Shown one piece after another: positions 17,465-25,778 of a stretch of DNA of 64,000 nucleotides. Position 1 is the first letter of the stretch. Every line of letters begins with the position of its first letter. This DNA comes from an uncultured Brachybacterium sp. (GTDB taxonomy: Bacteria; Actinomycetota; Actinomycetes; Actinomycetales; Dermabacteraceae), in assembly GCF_947500705.1 (NCBI RefSeq), contig NZ_CANMSY010000001.1, positions 372,001-436,000 on the forward strand, in the 5' to 3' direction. Below the pieces are notes generated by a model that saw only the letters and a program-made list of their open reading frames with translations, made no database searches and was not told the origin of the DNA. Made by a program: the position numbers and the translations under genes.

Positions 17465-19096
17465 TCAGCAGGTCGACCCGTCCTCCGGCACGGTGCCCTC
17501 GAGCAGATAGGCGTCGACCTGCTCCTCGATGCAGCCGCCGGAGCGTCCGTAGGCGGTGTGCCCGTTCCCCTCGAAGGTCAGCAGCACCCCGCTCTCGAGC
17601 TGCTCGGCGAGGCTCTGCGACCACTGGTACGGGGTCGCCGGGTCGCCGGTGGTGCCGATGACCACGATCGGGTCGGCGCCCGCGGCCGCGATCGGGGCCG
17701 GCTCACGCAGCGGAGGGACCGGCCACTGGGCGCAGCCGTTCCCCCCGAGGCTCGGGCCGAAGGTCGGGAACTCCTCGGCCAGGCGTTCCGCCTCCTGTGC
17801 GACCCATTCCTCCTCGGCGATGCCCGGGCGGTCCAGGCAGTTCACCGCGGTGATCGCGTAGGTCCCGTTGGTGCGATAGGTGCCCTCCGCGGAGCGTTCG
17901 GAGGACATGTCGGAGATCGAGAGCAGCAGCGAGCCGTCCCCGCTCATCGCGGCGGAGAGCGCGTCACGGCCGTAGCTCCACAGCCCGTCGTCGTACATCA
18001 GCAGCAGCACGGCCGAGCGCGCAAGGCTTCCGGTGAGCGGTCGCTGCGGATCCCCGCTGTCCAGCGGGTGGGAGTCCACGCTGGCGAAGAAGGCGAGCAG
18101 CTGCTGCTTGGCGTCCTCCTCGCTGCCCTTGAAGGGGCAGCCCTCCCCCGCCTCCAGGCAGTCCGCGAGGAACGCCTCGGTGGCCCGCTCGAATCCTTCC
18201 GCCTGACCGGCGGCGAACTCGTTCCTCGTCGACGTGGGGTCGACCCCACCATCCAGCACGAAGCGACCCACCCGTGAGGGATACAGCTCGGCATAGCTGG
18301 CGCCGAGGTAGGTCCCGTAGGAGTAGCCCAGGTAGTCGAGCTGCTCGGAGCCGACCGCCGCACGCAGCACGTCCATGTCGCGGGCGGCGGAATAGGTGTC
18401 GAGATAGGGCAGGACATCCCCGGAGTTCGCCTCGCACGCCTCGGCGACCCGGGTGCCCCATTCCTCGGCGAGCTGCGCGGCCGCTTCGGGGTCGGATCCG
18501 CCGCCGGCGGCGAGGTAGTCGTCGGTCTCCTCGTCGCCGAGGCATTCGATGCCGGCGGAGCGGTTGACCCCGCGCGGATCGAAGCCGACCAGGTCATAGG
18601 CGCTGCGCACCTCGGGCGAGACCAGGTAGGGCATGCTCTCGAGGTAGTTCACGCCCGAGCCCCCGGGCCCGCCGGGGTTCGTGACCAGGGCACCGATCCG
18701 CTCTCCTGACGCCGCGATCCGGCCCACCGCGATCTGGATGTCCCCGGCCTCGGGGTCGTTCCAGACCAGCGGCACGTCGATCGTGCCGCACTCGACATCC
18801 GGTCCCTCGACGTCCTCGCAGGGGCCCCACTCGATCTCCTGGCCGTAGTAGTCGGCATAGGCGGGATCCTCGGCGGGGTCCGCAGGAAGGCCGACGGCGG
18901 CGGACGTGCCGAGCTCCTCGAGCGCAGGCCCGTCCGGCGCAGGCCCCGGCGCTGCTGAGCTGCCGCCGCCGTCGCTCGCCCCGTCACCGTCGTCCTGTGC
19001 TGCGTCGGGCCCGGTGCAGCCGGCCATCAGCAGGATGGTCGCCGCCGCCGCGGCGGCGAGACGGGAGAGGCGGCGAGGGCGGGCGGCGAGAGTCAT
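17465..19096 (-). CDS. Lipoprotein alpha/beta-hydrolase, tripeptidyl-aminopeptidase-like
   Basis: 543 residues, secreted and membrane-anchored. The N-terminus has a basic start, a hydrophobic stretch and the lipobox LMAGC with Cys27 as lipidation site. A Gly/Ser/Asp-rich linker runs to about residue 60. Hydrolase features: oxyanion segment NPGGPGGSG (140-148), GFDPRG (171-176), nucleophile Ser259 in GYSYGTY, and a C-terminal TAP-like domain with the final histidine in GNGHTAYGRSGGCIEE. This is the architecture of actinobacterial SlpD/SlpE and tripeptidyl aminopeptidases. ATG at 19096 follows AAGGAA. It probably trims oligopeptides outside the cell; substrate range unknown. Confidence 0.88.
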   Translation of the reverse strand: MTLAARPRRLSRLAAAAAATILLMAGCTGPDAAQDDGDGASDGGGSSAAPGPAPDGPALEELGTSAAVGLPADPAEDPAYADYYGQEIEWGPCEDVEGPDVECGTIDVPLVWNDPEAGDIQIAVGRIAASGERIGALVTNPGGPGGSGVNYLESMPYLVSPEVRSAYDLVGFDPRGVNRSAGIECLGDEETDDYLAAGGGSDPEAAAQLAEEWGTRVAEACEANSGDVLPYLDTYSAARDMDVLRAAVGSEQLDYLGYSYGTYLGASYAELYPSRVGRFVLDGGVDPTSTRNEFAAGQAEGFERATEAFLADCLEAGEGCPFKGSEEDAKQQLLAFFASVDSHPLDSGDPQRPLTGSLARSAVLLLMYDDGLWSYGRDALSAAMSGDGSLLLSISDMSSERSAEGTYRTNGTYAITAVNCLDRPGIAEEEWVAQEAERLAEEFPTFGPSLGGNGCAQWPVPPLREPAPIAAAGADPIVVIGTTGDPATPYQWSQSLAEQLESGVLLTFEGNGHTAYGRSGGCIEEQVDAYLLEGTVPEDGSTC

Positions 19097-19256
19097 GCGG
19101 GTTCCTTGTCCGTACGGAAAGCGGGCTGGAGGGGAGGGCGGGGATCCGCACTGCGCAGCTGGCGCAGAGTGCGGGTGCGGGGCGCGGTGGCGCGGTGGCG
19201 CGGTGGCGCGGGGCCCGGCCATCCTAGGCCCCGCGCAGCTCCTGTTCCCTGACTGT

Positions 19257-19991
19257 TCAGCCCACCTCGCGCTGGTTCCAGCGCCGGATTCCGAAGACGG
19301 TCGGAACGATCACGAGCAGCAGCAGCGGCAGCAGCTCGAAGGCGGTCGCCTCCCCGCCGCCTAGGAGGGCGGCGGCCGTCTGCAGGTCGACCGCGCGGAT
19401 GAGGTCGCTGATCACCTCGGAGCCGAACACCATCGCGAGGGCCCCGGCAGTGGAGATCACGAATGGCACGCCGATCGCGGTGACCAGGCCGATCACCGTG
19501 GACTGCAGCAGGATCGCCATCGCCAGGGAGAACAGCAGCGTTGCCACCATCACCGCCAGCTGGGTGGTCAGCACCCTGTCGATGCTGGAGAAGATCGCGC
19601 CCTCTCCGAGCAGCTCCCCGCCCACCCAGGTGGCGGCGGCCGCAAGCGCGATCGACAGCACCATCAGTACCAGGAACACCACGGCGGCGGCGAGCACCTT
19701 CGAGGTGAGCACCGCGAGGCGGCCCGGGCGCTGCAGCAGCGTGTTCTGGATGGACTTGTCGGACCACTCCCCCGCCACCATCATCACCGTGATCACGGGG
19801 ATGATCAGACTCAACGGGAGGGCGAGGACGATGAACGTGAACTCCACATCGGAGGTGCCGCCCGGCATGACGGCGGGCTGGATCAGCCCGCCGAGGGCGG
19901 CGAAGCCGGCGATGGCCAGCACGGACAGGGTCAGCAGGATGGCGGCTCCACGGGTGTCGAGGAAGCTGCGCAGGTCGATGGCGGGTCTCAT
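19257..19991 (-). CDS. ABC transporter permease (ABC-2 type)
   Basis: 244 residues with about six membrane segments, first at 15-37. GEWSDKSIQNTLLQRPGR after the second segment matches the cytosolic coupling region of ABC-2/NatB-like exporter permeases. It is encoded 92 bases downstream of an ABC ATPase on the same strand, so the two probably form one exporter. The substrate is unknown; a two-component system lies divergently on the other side of the ATPase, as in bacitracin/peptide-type resistance modules. Confidence 0.82.
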   Translation of the reverse strand: MRPAIDLRSFLDTRGAAILLTLSVLAIAGFAALGGLIQPAVMPGGTSDVEFTFIVLALPLSLIIPVITVMMVAGEWSDKSIQNTLLQRPGRLAVLTSKVLAAAVVFLVLMVLSIALAAAATWVGGELLGEGAIFSSIDRVLTTQLAVMVATLLFSLAMAILLQSTVIGLVTAIGVPFVISTAGALAMVFGSEVISDLIRAVDLQTAAALLGGGEATAFELLPLLLLVIVPTVFGIRRWNQREVG

Positions 19992-20010
19992 GGGGTGACT
20001 CCTCAGTCGG

Positions 20011-20040
20011 GTCGATGCGGGGCGGGTCGATGCGGGGCGG
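20011..20040. repeat. 15-bp direct repeat between ABC genes
   Basis: GTCGATGCGGGGCGG occurs twice without a gap (20011-20025 and 20026-20040), followed by a degenerate third copy. It occupies the short region between the ATPase and permease genes. Confidence 0.7.
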
Positions 20041-20083
20041 GTCGGGCGATGCAGATCGGGCGGTGCAGGTGGGCGGAACCGGA

Positions 20084-21088
20084 TCAGCGCAGCGGTGCCG
20101 GGGCGGGTTCGGGGGCCGAGGCGGTCGCCACCAACGCGACGGCGTTCCCGGGATCCGCGCCAGCGGGCTGCTCGGTCCCGCCGGTGAGGGCGAAGAAGAG
20201 GTCCTCGAGCCCGCCCCGGGTGGTCGCGCCCAAGGAGGTCAGGACCAGCTGCTCCCGCAGCGCCAGGCGTCCCATGTCCTCGGGGACGAGGCTCACCTCG
20301 AGCTCGCCGCCGAGCCGCTGCTCGAAGGCGATCCCGTGCCTGTCCAGGGCCTTCAGGAGCGCGGCCGGATCCAGTGCGGTGACGCGGGTGCCGGCGCCCG
20401 AGTCGGTGGTCAGCTCCTCGAGAGTGCCCTCGCGCACCAGGCGACCCTGGGAGATGACCACCAGGCGGTCCACCGTCGCTTCGACCTCGCGCAGCTGGTG
20501 GCTCGAGAGCAGCACCGTGCCGCCGGCGTCGGCGAAGGACCGCAGCAGTCGGCGCATCCAGCGGATCCCCTCGGGGTCCAGGCCGTTCGCGGGCTCGTCG
20601 AGGACCAGCACGGAGGGATCACCGATCAGCGCCACCCCGATGCCGAGCCGCTGACGCATGCCGTAGGAGTAGCCGCCCACCCGCTTGCCGCCGGCATCCT
20701 GGAGGCCCACCTGCTCGAGCACCTCGTCGGCCCGGGAGGCGGGCATGCCGACCGTGCGGGCGGTCAGGCGCAGGGTCTCCAGGCCGGTGCGACCGCCATG
20801 CAGGGCACGCGCATCGAGCATCACCCCGATGGTGCGCGCGGGATGGGAGAGCCGACGGTAGGGCTCCCCGCCGACGAGCGCCTCGCCGGCGTCGGCCTGC
20901 GCGAGCCCGGTGAGGATGCGCAGGGTGGTGGACTTGCCGGCGCCGTTGGGGCCGAGGAAGCCAGTCACGCTGCCGGGACGGCACACGAAGCTGAGGTCGT
21001 CGACGGCGGCGCGCTCGCCGTAGCGCTTGGTCACGCCGCGCACCTCGAGAGTGGGGCTGGAGGATGCGGGAGGGGTCGTGGTGCTCAT
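20084..21088 (-). CDS. ABC transporter ATP-binding protein
   Basis: 334 residues. Walker A GPNGAGKST (46-54), Walker B VLVLDEP followed by ANGLDPEG, and switch histidine in LLSSHQL. The signature loop reads YSYGMRQRL rather than LSGGQ, a common variant in drug/peptide exporter ATPases of actinobacteria. A C-terminal extension of about 110 residues follows the nucleotide-binding domain and ends in an Ala/Pro-rich tail. Partner of the downstream permease. The divergent histidine kinase and response regulator suggest inducible expression. Confidence 0.88.
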   Translation of the reverse strand: MSTTTPPASSSPTLEVRGVTKRYGERAAVDDLSFVCRPGSVTGFLGPNGAGKSTTLRILTGLAQADAGEALVGGEPYRRLSHPARTIGVMLDARALHGGRTGLETLRLTARTVGMPASRADEVLEQVGLQDAGGKRVGGYSYGMRQRLGIGVALIGDPSVLVLDEPANGLDPEGIRWMRRLLRSFADAGGTVLLSSHQLREVEATVDRLVVISQGRLVREGTLEELTTDSGAGTRVTALDPAALLKALDRHGIAFEQRLGGELEVSLVPEDMGRLALREQLVLTSLGATTRGGLEDLFFALTGGTEQPAGADPGNAVALVATASAPEPAPAPLR

Positions 21089-21275
21089 GGCACGAGAGTC
21101 CTCCCCCAGCCCGCGACCGGCACAGCGCCCCGGGTCCAGGCGAGCGGCGACGAAGGTCGGGCCGCAGGTGGCCTGCGGCCCGGGCGGGGGCGACCTCCGT
21201 CGATCCCGCCCCCGACCTGGGGCGAGGACCGAGCGGACGGTGCCGGTCCAGGCAGGGCGTCGAGGGCTGCACGAT

Positions 21276-21281
21276 TACAGT
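21276..21281 (+). promoter_or_regulatory. -10 element TACAGT, probable leaderless promoter of the histidine kinase
   Basis: TACAGT is followed by exactly 6 bases and then the GTG at 21288, the spacing at which transcription would begin on the start codon. No ribosome-binding sequence precedes the GTG. Confidence 0.55.
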
Positions 21282-21287
21282 GGCGGC

Positions 21288-22421
21288 GTGGATGAACTGG
21301 GTGCCCCGAGGCGGCAGCGCTGGCAGGAGGCGCTCCTCCTCGCCGTCGTCGCGGCCGAGGCGATTGCGGGGGTGGTCCTCGCGACCTCGTCGGTCGAGCT
21401 GTGGCGCTCCGGACTGACGCTCGTGCTCGGCGGTGCCCTGCTGCTGCGCCATCGGCACTGGCGCTGGCTGCTGCCGGTGCTGCTGGTGCTGAACGCCGCA
21501 GCGATGTCACTCTCGGTGCTGATCGTGGTCGTCTACTGCTTCGCGACCCGCAGCCATCATCGGCTGCTGACCCTGCTGATCGCTGTGCTGGCCGTGGCCT
21601 CAGGAGCTGTGCCCTCGCTCTTCTGGGTCGGGACCGGCCTGTACGTGGGCATCACCGGGGTGGTGGTGAGCACACTGATCGTCGCCGCCTCGGTCGCGAC
21701 CGGGATGTACACCTCGGCCCGGCGCGCTCTGCTCAGCCAGCTCCAGCAGCGGGCCGAGCAGGCGGAGTCCGGTCGCGAAGCCGCCGAGGAGCAGGCCCGT
21801 CGTGCCGAGCGCACCCGCATCGCCCGCGAAATGCACGACATCGTCGCCCACAAGATCTCGCTGGTCGCCCTGCAGGCCGGAGCCCTCGAGGTGAACCCGA
21901 ACCTCGAGCGCTCCCAGGTGCAGCAATCCGCCGGGCTGATCCGGCAGACCGCCACGACGGCGCTCTCGGAGCTGCGGGAGGTGCTCGGGGTGCTGCGCGG
22001 CGACGGGGAGGAAGCGCCCCTGGCCCCGCAGCCGACTTGGGAGGACGTGCGGCGCCTGGTGGTCACCTCCCAGGAGGCGGGCATCTCCGTGGACCTCTTC
22101 GACTTCATCGACGATCCGGTGCCCGATCAGCTCGCCCGCACCGCCTACCGGGTGGTGCAGGAAGGGCTGACCAACATCCACAAGCACGCCCTGCACACCA
22201 AGGCACGGGTGGCGCTGATCGGCGAGCCCGGCACGGAGCTGGTGATCGAGGTCAGTAATGTTCTCCCCAAAGGGTTCACGACGGATCTGCCCGGGGCCCG
22301 CATGGGCCTGTCGGGCATCGAAACCCGCGTCACGCACGCGGGCGGCACCATCACGTCGGGCCCCACCGACGACGGACGCTTCGAAGTGAGGGCGGTGATC
22401 CCGTGGCCGACGGCGACGTGA
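21288..22421 (+). CDS. Sensor histidine kinase (NarL/DesK-type, HisKA_3)
   Basis: 377 residues. The N-terminal half has about five membrane segments (15-35, 42-56, 60-82, 92-110, 115-140). The dimerisation/phosphoacceptor motif follows: IAREMHDIVAHKIS with His183. The ATPase domain includes VVQEGLTNIHKHA (N box) and GLSGIETRVTHAGG (G box). Start GTG at 21288 is supported by a leaderless-type promoter. Its last 19 bases overlap the response-regulator gene, so the pair is translated together. The divergent ABC exporter is the likely target. The signal is unknown; no extracellular sensing domain is visible, so it probably senses within the membrane. Confidence 0.92.
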   Translation: MDELGAPRRQRWQEALLLAVVAAEAIAGVVLATSSVELWRSGLTLVLGGALLLRHRHWRWLLPVLLVLNAAAMSLSVLIVVVYCFATRSHHRLLTLLIAVLAVASGAVPSLFWVGTGLYVGITGVVVSTLIVAASVATGMYTSARRALLSQLQQRAEQAESGREAAEEQARRAERTRIAREMHDIVAHKISLVALQAGALEVNPNLERSQVQQSAGLIRQTATTALSELREVLGVLRGDGEEAPLAPQPTWEDVRRLVVTSQEAGISVDLFDFIDDPVPDQLARTAYRVVQEGLTNIHKHALHTKARVALIGEPGTELVIEVSNVLPKGFTTDLPGARMGLSGIETRVTHAGGTITSGPTDDGRFEVRAVIPWPTAT

Positions 22422-23086
22422 CTCGTGTAGGACTGATCGACGACGACTCCCTGGTGCGCGCCGGACTGGCGATGATCCTGAGCGCTGACCCGGCCATCGA
22501 GGTGGTGGGTCAGGGCAGCGACGGCGCGGAGGCGGTGACGCTCGTGCAGAAGCATCGCCCGGACGTGCTGCTGATGGACGTGCGCATGCCGAAGCTCGAC
22601 GGGATCGCCGCGACCCGCGCGGTCAGCGCCCTGCCGAACCCGCCCAAGATCATCATGCTCACGACCTTCGACATGGATGAGTACGTCTTCCAGGCCCTCG
22701 AGGCCGGAGCCAGCGGCTTCCTGCTCAAGGACACCCCGCCCCAGGACCTCGCCCGTGCGGTCCACGTGGTCGCCGGCGGCGAGGCCATGCTCTCCCCGAC
22801 CGTGACCCGGCGGATGCTCTCGCACTTCTCCGACGCCAACCCGGGCTCGCGCCAGGAGCAGCACCCGGGACTCCACCAGCTCACCGAACGCGAGACCGAG
22901 GTGCTCGGTGCGGTCGGCGCAGGCCTCTCCAACGCCCAGATCGGGATGCGGCTGTTCATGAGCGAGGCCACCGTGAAAGCGCATGTCTCGAAGATCTTCG
23001 CGAAGCTCAACTGCACCAACCGCGTGCAGATCGCGATCATCGCCCACGAGGCCGGGCTCACCGACCTCGACGCCGACCAGGTCTGA
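22403..23086 (+). CDS. LuxR/NarL-type response regulator
   Basis: 227 residues. Receiver domain with acidic pocket DDD (13-15), phosphoacceptor Asp59 in LLMDVRMP, the switch threonine in LTTF and the conserved lysine in LLKDTPP. The C-terminal LuxR helix-turn-helix includes LTERETEVLGAVGAGLSNAQI and SEATVKAHVSKIFAKLNC. The start is GTG 22403 (GAGGG upstream) or GTG 22418, which would give the 4-base GTGA overlap common in this genome and start the protein at VTRVGLIDDD. It works with the upstream kinase. Confidence 0.92.
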   Translation: MADGDVTRVGLIDDDSLVRAGLAMILSADPAIEVVGQGSDGAEAVTLVQKHRPDVLLMDVRMPKLDGIAATRAVSALPNPPKIIMLTTFDMDEYVFQALEAGASGFLLKDTPPQDLARAVHVVAGGEAMLSPTVTRRMLSHFSDANPGSRQEQHPGLHQLTERETEVLGAVGAGLSNAQIGMRLFMSEATVKAHVSKIFAKLNCTNRVQIAIIAHEAGLTDLDADQV

Positions 23087-23183
23087 GCACTGCGCGGCGG
23101 CAGGCACCGTGGCCGAACCCTCGGCCGCGCCACAGCCGCCGCGCGCAGCCGCCACGCGCCCCGCCACGCGCCCCGCCACGCGT

Positions 23184-23308
23184 CCCGCCACGATCAGAAA
23201 AGTTCCAGCCCGCCGGCACCTTTTCCACCGTGGCCTACTCCGCCGCCGCGCGCAGCCGCCTCGCGCCCCGCCACGATCAGAAAGGTTCCAGCCTGCTGGC
23301 ACCTTTTG
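23184..23308. repeat. Duplicated hairpin element downstream of the two-component genes
   Basis: Two copies of a roughly 42-bp element start at 23184 and 23267 (83 bp apart). Each reads CCCGCCACGATCAGAAA then a stem: AAGGTTCCAGC pairs imperfectly with GCTGGCACCTT around a 2-base loop, followed by a T-run. They can terminate transcription from both sides. The flanking bases 23087-23183 are a G/C-rich run of repeated CCCCGCCACGCG. Confidence 0.7.
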
Positions 23309-23331
23309 CCGCCTGACCGTGCCGGGCGGGG

Positions 23332-23410
23332 GTCAGCCGGGCGTGGTCAGCCGGGCGTGGTCAGCCGGGCAGGGGTCAGCCGGGCAGGGGCCAGTCGAGG
23401 CGGTGGTCAG
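23332..23410. repeat. 14-15-bp tandem repeat GTCAGCCGGGC(GTG/AGGG)
   Basis: Units GTCAGCCGGGCGTG, GTCAGCCGGGCGTG, GTCAGCCGGGCAGGG, GTCAGCCGGGCAGGG and degenerate later copies fill the space between the hairpin elements and the metallopeptidase stop codon. Confidence 0.75.
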
Positions 23411-23421
23411 TCGGGCTGCAC

Positions 23422-23787
23422 TCAGCCCCAGCCGAGCTCGTGGAGGCGGGCGTCGCTGATCCCGAACAGGTGGCCGAGCTCGTGCAGCACGGTCACCGCG
23501 ATCTCCCGCACCAAGTGCTCGCGGGAGACAGCATGTCGCTGCAGCGGACCGCGGAAGATGAAGATCCGGTCCGGCTGGGCGTAGCCGTCGAAGACCGAGC
23601 GCTGGTCCAGCGGGATCCCCTCGTACAGGCCCAGCAGCTCGTGGCCTCCGGCCTGCTCGGGAGACGCCTCCTCCTCCACCAGGATCACCACGTTCGCCTC
23701 GGCGATGGCTCGCGCGATCTCCTCGGGCAGCGAGTCCAGGGCGTCGTCGACCGCTTCCTCGAACTCCTCGCGACTGATCTGGATCAT
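23422..23787 (-). CDS. Small zincin-fold metallopeptidase family protein
   Basis: 121 residues. The zinc motif HELGHLFGISD (102-112) fits HExxHxxGxxD, with three metal ligands (His102, His106, Asp112) and catalytic Glu103. The N-terminal half (FEEAVDDALDSLPEEI, then VVILVEEEA and DRIFIFRGPLQRH) matches the minimal MMP-like family found widely in actinobacteria. ATG at 23787. Cytosolic; no signal peptide. Physiological substrate unknown. It lies next to the tRNA-Glu/Asp pair. Confidence 0.85.
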   Translation of the reverse strand: MIQISREEFEEAVDDALDSLPEEIARAIAEANVVILVEEEASPEQAGGHELLGLYEGIPLDQRSVFDGYAQPDRIFIFRGPLQRHAVSREHLVREIAVTVLHELGHLFGISDARLHELGWG

Positions 23788-23956
23788 GCTGCCATCGAAC
23801 CACGCCCGGCCCGCGCACGGCGGGCTGAGCGCAGGAAGTGACCTGACAGCCCTTCGCGGCACCGAATCGTGTCGGATACGACGCATCCATCGCGAACTCG
23901 GAGGCACGGATCGCGGGAGATGGGTATGCTCTCCGTCGAACAGTTCTGCTGTTCGG

Positions 23957-24029
<73 letters not shown>

Positions 24030-24173
24030 CTTCGCTCAAAGTGCGACGGAAACGCCCGCACCAGGCGCAACGGAAGTGCGAGACGGCTCACAGCCAGTTT
24101 GGTCGAGAGCCATGTGAACTTCCGGTAGAGTTATTCGAGTCGAAGCGAGTACGCGAAGCGCACAGACACGTAT

Positions 24174-24247
24174 GGCCCTGTAGCTCAGTTGGTTAGAGTG
24201 CCGCCCTGTCACGGCGGAGGTCGCCGGTTCAAGCCCGGTCAGGGTCG
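24174..24247 (+). tRNA. tRNA-Asp (anticodon GTC)
   Basis: 74-nt cloverleaf: acceptor GGCCCTG/CAGGGTC with one G-U, anticodon loop CTGTCAC, T-loop TTCAAGC, discriminator G as expected for Asp. No encoded CCA. Confidence 0.96.
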
Positions 24248-24254
24248 CTTGCGA

Positions 24255-24289
24255 GAGAAGGCCCCGGAATATCGTTCCGGGGCCTTCTC
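24255..24289 (+). terminator. Terminator after tRNA-Asp
   Basis: A 15-bp stem GAGAAGGCCCCGGAA/TTCCGGGGCCTTCTC with a 5-base loop, 8 bases after the tRNA. Confidence 0.88.
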
Positions 24290-24330
24290 CATTCCCGAGC
24301 CCGCCGCACCACCGGCCGCACCTTCTCCCC

Positions 24331-24336
24331 TACGCT
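24331..24336 (+). promoter_or_regulatory. -10 element TACGCT, probable leaderless promoter of the reductase at 24343
   Basis: TACGCT, 6 bases, then ATG at 24343. GAGGG abuts the ATG, too close to act as a normal ribosome site. Confidence 0.55.
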
Positions 24337-24342
24337 CGAGGG

Positions 24343-25365
24343 ATGAGCACCTCCCTTCAGAATCACCGCATCCGCCTTGCCGCACGCCCGCACGGCGAGC
24401 CTGTCGCCGCCGACTTCACGCACGACGTGGCCGAGGTCCGCTCCCCCGAGGCCGGCCAGGTGCTGCTGCGCACCCGGTACCTGTCCCTGGACCCGTATGT
24501 GCGCGGCCGGATGAGCGATGCGAAGTCCTACGCCGCGCCGATGGAGGTCGGCGACGTGATCGTCGGCGGCACCGTCTCCGAGGTGGTCGAGTCCGCGGCC
24601 GAGGGCTTCGCACCGGGCGACACGGTCCTCTCCTACGGCGGTTGGCAGGAGTACAGCCTCGAGCCTGCCGCGCAGCTGCGCCGCCTGGACCCCGCCGCCG
24701 CACCGGTGACCACCGCCCTGGGCGTGCTCGGCATGCCCGGGTTCACCGCCTATGCAGGTCTGCTCGCGATCGGGAAGCCCCAGCCCGGAGAGACTGTCGC
24801 GGTCGCGGCAGCCACCGGGCCGGTCGGCTCCGCCGTCGCCCAGATCGCGAAGCTGCACGGCGCCCGCACGATCGGGATCGCCGGCGGTGAGCAGAAGGTC
24901 TCCCGGCTGCGCGAGCTCGGCGTCGACGCGGCGCTCGACCACCGGGCCCCGGACCTGGCCGGAAGGCTCGCCGAGGCGGCGCCCGACGGCATCGACGTGT
25001 ACTTCGAGAACGTCGGCGGCGCTGTCTGGGACGCGGTGCTGCCGCAGCTCAACAAGTTCGCGCGGGTGCCGGTGTGCGGGCTGGCCGCGCACTACAACGC
25101 GACCTCGCTGCCGGAGGGGCCCGACCGCAGCCCCCAGCTGATGCAGGCGGTGCTGTCGAAGAGCCTCACCCTGCACGGCTTCATCCAGAACGAATTCGTC
25201 CCGACGATGTTCGAGGACTTCCTGCGGGACATGACCGGCTGGCTCGCCTCCGGGCAGGTGCAGCACACCGAGGACATCACCGAGGGACTGGACCGCGCCC
25301 CGGAGGCGTTCGTGGGCATGCTGCGAGGCCGGAACTTCGGCAAGGCGATCGTCCAGGTCTCCTGA
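24343..25365 (+). CDS. NADP-dependent medium-chain oxidoreductase (leukotriene B4 dehydrogenase-like)
   Basis: 340 residues, zinc-free MDR protein. LSLDPYVRGRMSD near residue 47, GVLGMPGFTAYAGLL near 130, the NADP loop AAATGPVGSAVAQIAK (about 155-170) and ENVGGAVWDAVLPQL are typical of the 2-alkenal/enone reductase (CurA, PTGR) branch. These enzymes reduce the C=C bond of alpha,beta-unsaturated carbonyls with NADPH. Start ATG 24343, probably leaderless. Stand-alone gene between tRNA genes. Family firm, natural substrate unknown. Confidence 0.9.
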   Translation: MSTSLQNHRIRLAARPHGEPVAADFTHDVAEVRSPEAGQVLLRTRYLSLDPYVRGRMSDAKSYAAPMEVGDVIVGGTVSEVVESAAEGFAPGDTVLSYGGWQEYSLEPAAQLRRLDPAAAPVTTALGVLGMPGFTAYAGLLAIGKPQPGETVAVAAATGPVGSAVAQIAKLHGARTIGIAGGEQKVSRLRELGVDAALDHRAPDLAGRLAEAAPDGIDVYFENVGGAVWDAVLPQLNKFARVPVCGLAAHYNATSLPEGPDRSPQLMQAVLSKSLTLHGFIQNEFVPTMFEDFLRDMTGWLASGQVQHTEDITEGLDRAPEAFVGMLRGRNFGKAIVQVS

Positions 25366-25519
25366 TCACCGCAGCGCCCTGAACGTCTCGACACCCTGAC
25401 CGTCCCGGCCGACGGGGCCGCACCCGTCGGCCACGTGGCATGCCTTACACCGTGCCGGTCCGGTTGGTGAACAGCCTTCCCCAGCTGGTAGTCTGTTCCC
25501 TGGTCGCTTCGGCGGCCGC

Positions 25520-25595
25520 GGCTCTGTAGCTCAGTTGGTAGAGCGTTCGACTGAAAATCGAAAGGTCACCGGATCGACGCCGGTCGGAGCCACCA
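25520..25595 (+). tRNA. tRNA-Phe (anticodon GAA), CCA encoded
   Basis: Cloverleaf 25520-25592 plus encoded CCA at 25593-25595: acceptor GGCTCTG/CGGAGCC, anticodon loop CTGAAAA, T-stem ACCGG/CCGGT. The T-loop reads ATCGACG, so the near-universal T54 is A. Confidence 0.94.
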
Positions 25596-25765
25596 CCTCG
25601 AAGCCCCCTGGTCCACCAGGGGGCTTCGTCATTGCTCCAGGCTCCGCAGGCACGGTCCGCCGCCCGGCGCCTGTCGTGGGCCGGTGAGACCGGTGGGCCG
25701 GTGGGGCCGAGGCGGCCACCAGCAACCGTCCCGGGCCTGCTCTTGTCCCGGACCCTCCACCGCCC

Positions 25766-25771
25766 TATCGT
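25766..25771 (+). promoter_or_regulatory. -10 element TATCGT, probable leaderless promoter of the gene at 25779
   Basis: TATCGT, 7 bases, then GTG at 25779; no ribosome-binding sequence. Confidence 0.5.
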
Positions 25772-25778
25772 CGGCCTG

